Origin: Bacillota bacterium | GTDB lineage: Bacteria > Bacillota > Clostridia > Christensenellales > Aristaeellaceae | Assembly: GCA_023444095.1 (NCBI GenBank) | Contig: JAEZRP010000006.1 | Location: forward strand, 121,303 to 185,302 | Direction of reading: 5' to 3' | Length of the DNA stretch: 64,000 bases | Part shown: in pieces, positions 61,408 to 64,000 of the stretch | How positions within the stretch are numbered: position 1 is the stretch's first letter | Layout: every line of letters begins with the position of its first letter | Notes under the pieces: model-generated | Databases searched by the model: none | What the model was told of the DNA's origin: nothing | The model's input: the letters and a program-made list of their open reading frames with translations, nothing else | Made by a program: the position numbers and the translations under genes

Positions 61408-61627
61408 CCGCCGCGCCCCCTTCCCCGTCGTCCACAAATTCCAGTATGTCGCCCGGCTGACACTTCAGCGCGCGGCAGATCGCCTCGAGCGTGGAAAATC
61501 GAATCGCCTTCGCCTTATTGTTCTTCAAAATCGAGAGGTTCGCGGACGTAATCCCGATCTTCTCCGCCAGCGCCCCCGCGGGGAGCTTCCTTTTCGCCAT
61601 CATCACATCGAGGTTGATCAAAATCAT
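61400..61627 (-). CDS. YozG-like XRE-family HTH regulator
   Basis: A 75-residue DNA-binding protein: A-E-K-I-G-I-T-S-A-N-L-S-I-L-K-N-N-K-A-K-A-I-R is the HTH (about 20-42), with the family tail C-R-A-L-K-C-Q-P-G-D-I-L-E. It is a stand-alone Cro/CI-type repressor, coupled with the DUF2975 and DUF4153 genes. Direct repeats at 62146-62178 may be its operator. Confidence 0.9.
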   Translation of the reverse strand: MILINLDVMMAKRKLPAGALAEKIGITSANLSILKNNKAKAIRFSTLEAICRALKCQPGDILEFVDDGEGGAADE

Positions 61628-61639
61628 CCCCCCGCCTCC

Positions 61640-62095
61640 TCACACGGTCAAATCAAGCTCGTCCTTCATCGAAATCGCCTGTTCAAACGTGTTCTTGACG
61701 ATCCGCACGATCAACCCGACAAAGCCGGCCGCGATTGCGATCACCAGAAAGGGCAGATAGAGCCCCGCGCTCAAAAGGCAGCACGCGCACACCCCGAAGC
61801 AGCACCACGACGTCCTCCTCAGTTCCTTCACGTTTGCTTGGTCGAACACGATTCCACCCCGCATGTTCCTGAGAAGCCTGAAAAGGCCCGCGAGCAGGAC
61901 CCACCCGAAGACGCTCAGGCCGTAAATGATCGCGACAAACAGCTCTTTGTTCTCCCGGAACCGCGCCACATGCGAACGCGCCGCGTACCAAGGCCCGATC
62001 CAGATTCCGCCGATGTCCGCTGCCGCGAGCAGGACCATGAATGCAACGACGCACGCGCGGGACAACCGGATGCTTCTGTTCTCATTCCAATTCAT
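61640..62095 (-). CDS. DUF2975 membrane protein
   Basis: A 151-residue protein with four hydrophobic helices. N-terminal segment is cytosolic; L-R-N-M-R-G-G-I-V-F-D-Q-A-N-V-K-E-L-R-R-T is the conserved DUF2975 loop. The start at 62095 (M-N-W-N-E-N) follows GGGGGAGAAG; an ATG 24 bp upstream is poorer. It forms a module with the HTH regulator 12 bp downstream. Function unknown, possibly a membrane sensor that controls the HTH protein. Confidence 0.8.
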   Translation of the reverse strand: MNWNENRSIRLSRACVVAFMVLLAAADIGGIWIGPWYAARSHVARFRENKELFVAIIYGLSVFGWVLLAGLFRLLRNMRGGIVFDQANVKELRRTSWCCFGVCACCLLSAGLYLPFLVIAIAAGFVGLIVRIVKNTFEQAISMKDELDLTV

Positions 62096-62127
62096 TTCTT
62101 CTCCCCCAACCGCATTCATTCAAGGGA

Positions 62128-62156
62128 ATCATAGCACTGCACATTTCGTTTGTCAA
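62128..62156 (-). promoter_or_regulatory. Promoter of the DUF2975-HTH-DUF4153 operon
   Basis: Minus strand TTGACA, 17-base spacer, TATGAT. The -35 lies in one of two direct repeats (next entry). Confidence 0.75.
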
Positions 62157-62178
62157 TGCTATTTTCTCGTTTATCAAT
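62146..62178 (-). repeat. 12-bp direct repeats over the -35: candidate operator
   Basis: Minus strand ATTGACAAACGA (62157-62146) and ATTGATAAACGA (62178-62167), 11 of 12 bases identical and 21 bp apart (two helical turns). This fits an autoregulatory site for the HTH protein of the operon. Confidence 0.55.
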
Positions 62179-62277
62179 ATATTTTATTCGATATACGATA
62201 CTCCCCGTCGTCGAGAGAGACTCCCCCTCCGCAATCGTCATATTCCGCGCAGCGCCACGCAAATTTCTCGCCCGATA

Positions 62278-62306
62278 TTGACAATACTCTCGTGTCGTAG
62301 TATAAT
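62278..62306 (+). promoter_or_regulatory. Consensus promoter of tRNA-Trp
   Basis: TTGACA, 17-base spacer, TATAAT: a perfect sigma-A consensus 24 bp before the tRNA. Confidence 0.85.
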
Positions 62307-62330
62307 CCTTATTGTTCGCGGCGCGAACGT

Positions 62331-62404
62331 AGGGGCATGGTGTAATGGTAACACGTGGGTCTCCAAAACCTTTGTTGAGGGTTCGAGTCCTTCTGCCCCT
62401 GCCA
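62331..62404 (+). tRNA. trnW: tRNA-Trp(CCA)
   Basis: Acceptor stem AGGGGCA/TGCCCCT, T-loop GTTCGAGTC, anticodon loop CTCCAAA with anticodon CCA (Trp, UGG codon), and an encoded CCA. The anticodon stem TGGGT/ACCTT has one T-T mismatch at its outer end and one G-T pair, so it is slightly unusual but should still fold. Confidence 0.93.
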
Positions 62405-62698
62405 CTGAAAAGCCCTTGAAAGCCTTGCGTTTTCGGGGGTTTTGTTCTGTTGAAAGCCCTACCCGAGTTGGCTCTTGTCAGCTTTATAAACCCGACTTGA
62501 CACCCTGAATCAAGCTCTCCATCCTATCCCCTTTCGTGAAGCCGGAGAATGGGCGCTTTTCTTGCCGCATGATCGCTTGATATATCGCTCCGCCGTTGCC
62601 CACACATTATCTTGTGCGCTTCCTTGACTGTGGGTATAGTAAAGCCTACTTGTGCTAGTATATTGGCAATGGTATAATGCACGAGAAGGGATGAAAAA
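62405..62698 (+). other. Non-coding region after tRNA-Trp
   Basis: 294 bp without a gene. Just after the tRNA an imperfect stem AAAAGCCC...GGGGGTTTT (about 62408-62442) may end the tRNA transcript. The rest shows lower GC than the chromosome to the left and no att-site copy of the tRNA end that I could see. Confidence 0.45.
62650..62678 (+). promoter_or_regulatory. Promoter of the Arc-like small gene
   Basis: TTGTGC, 17-base spacer, TATAAT, 20 bp before the start codon. Confidence 0.65.
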
Positions 62699-62890
62699 AT
62701 GGCCAAGATGTCGAGAGCCGCCAAGCAGCGATACAACCAGAAAGCGTATGATAGGCTGGCAATAACTGTTCCAAAGGGGCAGAAGCAGGCCATAGAGGAG
62801 GCAGCAAACGCTGTGGGTAATTCGTCAACGAGTACACGAACAAGGCTCTGTGTGCCCGTATGGGGGCCTGGGGTGGAAGACGATGAATGA
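62699..62890 (+). pseudogene. Arc-like small DNA-binding protein with compensating frameshifts
   Basis: The 63-codon frame begins M-A-K-M-S-R-A-A-K-Q-R-Y-N-Q-K-A-Y-D-R-L-A, like ribbon-helix-helix proteins common on Firmicutes integrative elements. After about codon 40 the expected V-N-E-Y-T-N-K-A-L-C-A-R-M-G segment is present but in the +1 frame (from about 62826), and the usual end E-D-D-E returns in the first frame. So one base was lost near 62820 and one gained in the G run near 62866. The translated middle is scrambled. Probably inactive. Confidence 0.6.
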
Positions 62891-63143
62891 TTGGAGATTG
62901 CAAGGGCAGGAGCTGTATCTACGCGGAGCGGCCCTGGTCTTCAAACGATACAAAAGCACCCCGGGCAGTGACCATGAGCACTGCGATTTCTGCTGGGCAA
63001 AATTCTTCGAACCGGATGGCTATCTCCATGAAGGCTATTCGACCCCAGATAATAAGCATTGGGTATGCCCACAGTGTTACGAGGATTTCCGGGAGATGTT
63101 TGGTTGGACACTGATTGACGGCAATTACGATACGCCCAAGTGA
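62883..63143 (+). CDS. Small zinc-knuckle hypothetical protein
   Basis: An 86-residue protein starting ATG at 62883, overlapping the end of the Arc-like frame. It begins M-N-D-W-R-L-Q-G-Q-E-L-Y-L and has H-C-D-F-C and C-P-Q-C pairs for zinc, and E-G-Y-S-T-P-D-N-K-H-W-V. I recall many similar unassigned Firmicutes proteins. Lower GC than the main chromosome. Function unknown. Confidence 0.65.
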   Translation: MNDWRLQGQELYLRGAALVFKRYKSTPGSDHEHCDFCWAKFFEPDGYLHEGYSTPDNKHWVCPQCYEDFREMFGWTLIDGNYDTPK

Positions 63144-63251
63144 CAAGAGAAATGAGCGCCCAGCGACAAATCGGAAGCCCTATGGTTGCATGGAACTGCT
63201 CAATGTCCCAAGGATTCAGCAATTGGTAGATTGAGCCGAATCATTATTACG

Positions 63252-63479
63252 ATGTTACGGAGACATATTATGATGCCCTTGCAATTTAGGGCTACTAAAA
63301 ATGATATCGTATCTTATTTCGATATATGCCTTGATTCAATAAAAGATCAGTTGATCAAAGAAATAATAATTGGCCCAAAGTGTAATTTGTCGGATTTTGA
63401 TGTAAAAATACTTATGTATGCGTGCGATTATGTTGCCGATGGCGTGGTGATTCGGAAGACTTCCGCATCATATAGGTGA
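63252..63479 (+). pseudogene. C-terminal fragment of a DUF2971-like protein
   Basis: 75 codons whose end, E-I-I-I-G-P-K-C-N-L-S-D-F-D and R-K-T-S-A-S-Y-R-stop, matches the usual C-terminus of DUF2971 proteins (normally 250-300 residues). The front part is missing, no good ribosome site is present, and low GC agrees with foreign origin. Probably a relic of a mobile or defence-linked gene. Confidence 0.55.
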
Positions 63480-63672
63480 TATAGCACTGTGATGTGAGGG
63501 GACAGGAAGACAACCAAACATAGTCTATTCTACCCGTGCCACCGTCTGTGGTCAAGGTCGATTGCCCTTGTGAAGCTCGTTCTCTCATTCTCGCCTCACA
63601 TTTGGGCTTGCTGATATGATGTTCTGCGCGCGGGCGGGCATTCTGGGATCGAAGCATTCGGAGAGGATCACT

Positions 63673-63874
63673 ATGACATATAAGGCAATTCTTTTTGATG
63701 TAAGTGATACGTTGGTTGAATACCGGCCCAACTACGCACAAATATACGGCGATCGGGTCCGCTCACTGGGAATCGAGGTCCCAGAAGAAATCGCAAGGGA
63801 AATGAATCAGGCCGTCAATTGGGCCATAGGCGAACAGGCCCAAAAAGAGAACGCTGGCGCCCCCCGCGCAACGC
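63673..63874 (+). pseudogene. HAD-family hydrolase, interrupted at about 63,875
   Basis: ATG with GGAGAGG upstream, then about 67 codons of a HAD hydrolase: K-A-I-L-F-D-V-S-D-T-L-V-E-Y (nucleophile Asp9; the +2 position is Ser instead of Asp) and the start of the cap domain, E-I-A-R-E-M-N-Q-A-V-N-W. After N-A-G-A-P-R-A the frame stays open but loses HAD character, where an insertion-sequence end begins. The 193 bp before the gene (63480-63672) hold nothing I recognise. Confidence 0.7.
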
Positions 63875-64000
63875 GGGTCTGTCCCAGATTTTGTGTAAAG
63901 TCCAAAGCTGCGGATAGGAACCAAGTTGAGAGAGGGCGGCAGCAGGCTCTGCCTGCGCGCCCTTGTCTGCATCGTAGCGCAAACCGGGCGGCCTGTCAAG
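63875..64000. mobile_element. End of an IS256-like insertion sequence (continues outside)
   Basis: GGGTCTGTCCC at 63875-63885 followed by AGATTTTGTGTAAAG resembles the terminal inverted repeats of IS256/Mutator-family elements, and it falls exactly where the HAD gene loses similarity. No transposase is in view; the rest lies past base 64000. Identification is from memory of such ends. Confidence 0.5.

Noticed and set aside
62405..63672. A second copy of the tRNA-Trp 3' end (attachment site)
   Set aside because: No repeat of the last 15-20 tRNA bases was found by eye within the window.

Overview
The window is a 64 kb stretch of a GC-rich, low-redundancy Firmicutes chromosome, most likely a spore-forming Clostridia lineage (Oscillospirales/Christensenellales-like). 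The evidence is a gerA-type germinant receptor operon with a sigma-G-like promoter, a SpoIVFA/SpoIVFB pair next to mreBCD as in Bacillus and Clostridium, many TTGACA-N17-TATAAT promoters, strong AGGAGG ribosome sites, oxygen-sensitive glycyl radical chemistry, and a tRNA-Trp with an encoded CCA. There is no rRNA operon, CRISPR array or complete mobile element in view.

Layout. 1-3.1 kb: the 3' part of a pirin, an FMN reductase and asparagine synthetase. 3.2-12.1 kb (minus strand): a cell-shape and sporulation operon read maf-mreB-mreC-mreD-pbp2-rodA-spoIVFA-spoIVFB from one clear promoter. 12.1-16.7 kb: a uronate-epimerase-like protein, a glycyl radical enzyme of unknown substrate and its activase. 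16.8-20.9 kb: an alpha/beta hydrolase, a secreted leucine-rich-repeat protein, an LCP transferase and a DUF3048 lipoprotein-like protein. 21-25.5 kb: a short glycopolymer operon (one sugar-phosphate transferase and three GT2 glycosyltransferases). 25.6-27.8 kb: an rRNA-methylase-like protein and RadA. 27.8-31.6 kb: a two-gene ABC exporter preceded by a 38-residue peptide ORF with its own promoter, and a hairpin between peptide and exporter. 31.7-38 kb: metallophosphoesterase, zinc-ribbon hypothetical plus PsuG, MFS transporter plus U32 peptidase, and NUDIX plus DUF2087. 38.1-43.5 kb: a 2-oxoacid dehydrogenase operon, E2-E3-E1, with E1 alpha and beta fused in one chain. 43.5-53.3 kb: a zinc-ribbon/DUF2007/methyltransferase fusion, a 336-bp hairpin-rich spacer, an oxidoreductase, a DUF1848 protein likely on a leaderless mRNA, an SH3-NlpC/P60 hydrolase, an ATPase-FtsX fusion exporter and a Y-family polymerase operon with two small unknown ORFs. 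53.3-62.1 kb: the germinant receptor operon, M19 dipeptidase, double-OB SSB, UlaG-like hydrolase and a DUF4153-HTH-DUF2975 regulatory/membrane trio.

From tRNA-Trp (62.33 kb) to the end, base composition drops and the genes become fragmentary: an Arc-like small protein with two compensating frameshifts, a zinc-knuckle small protein, the C-terminal stub of a DUF2971 protein, and a HAD hydrolase cut at about 63,875 by what looks like the end of an IS256-type insertion sequence that continues past the window. This tail reads as a decayed mobile region next to a tRNA.

The best candidates for something undescribed are the peptide ORF/attenuator/ABC exporter unit (27.9-31.6 kb), the glycyl radical enzyme locus (12.2-16.6 kb), the MreB with an altered nucleotide-binding motif as the only MreB of this cell-shape operon, the DinB operon small proteins, and the hairpin cluster at 44.7-45.0 kb. 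All function calls come from reading motifs by eye and from recalled family features; no database search was possible.
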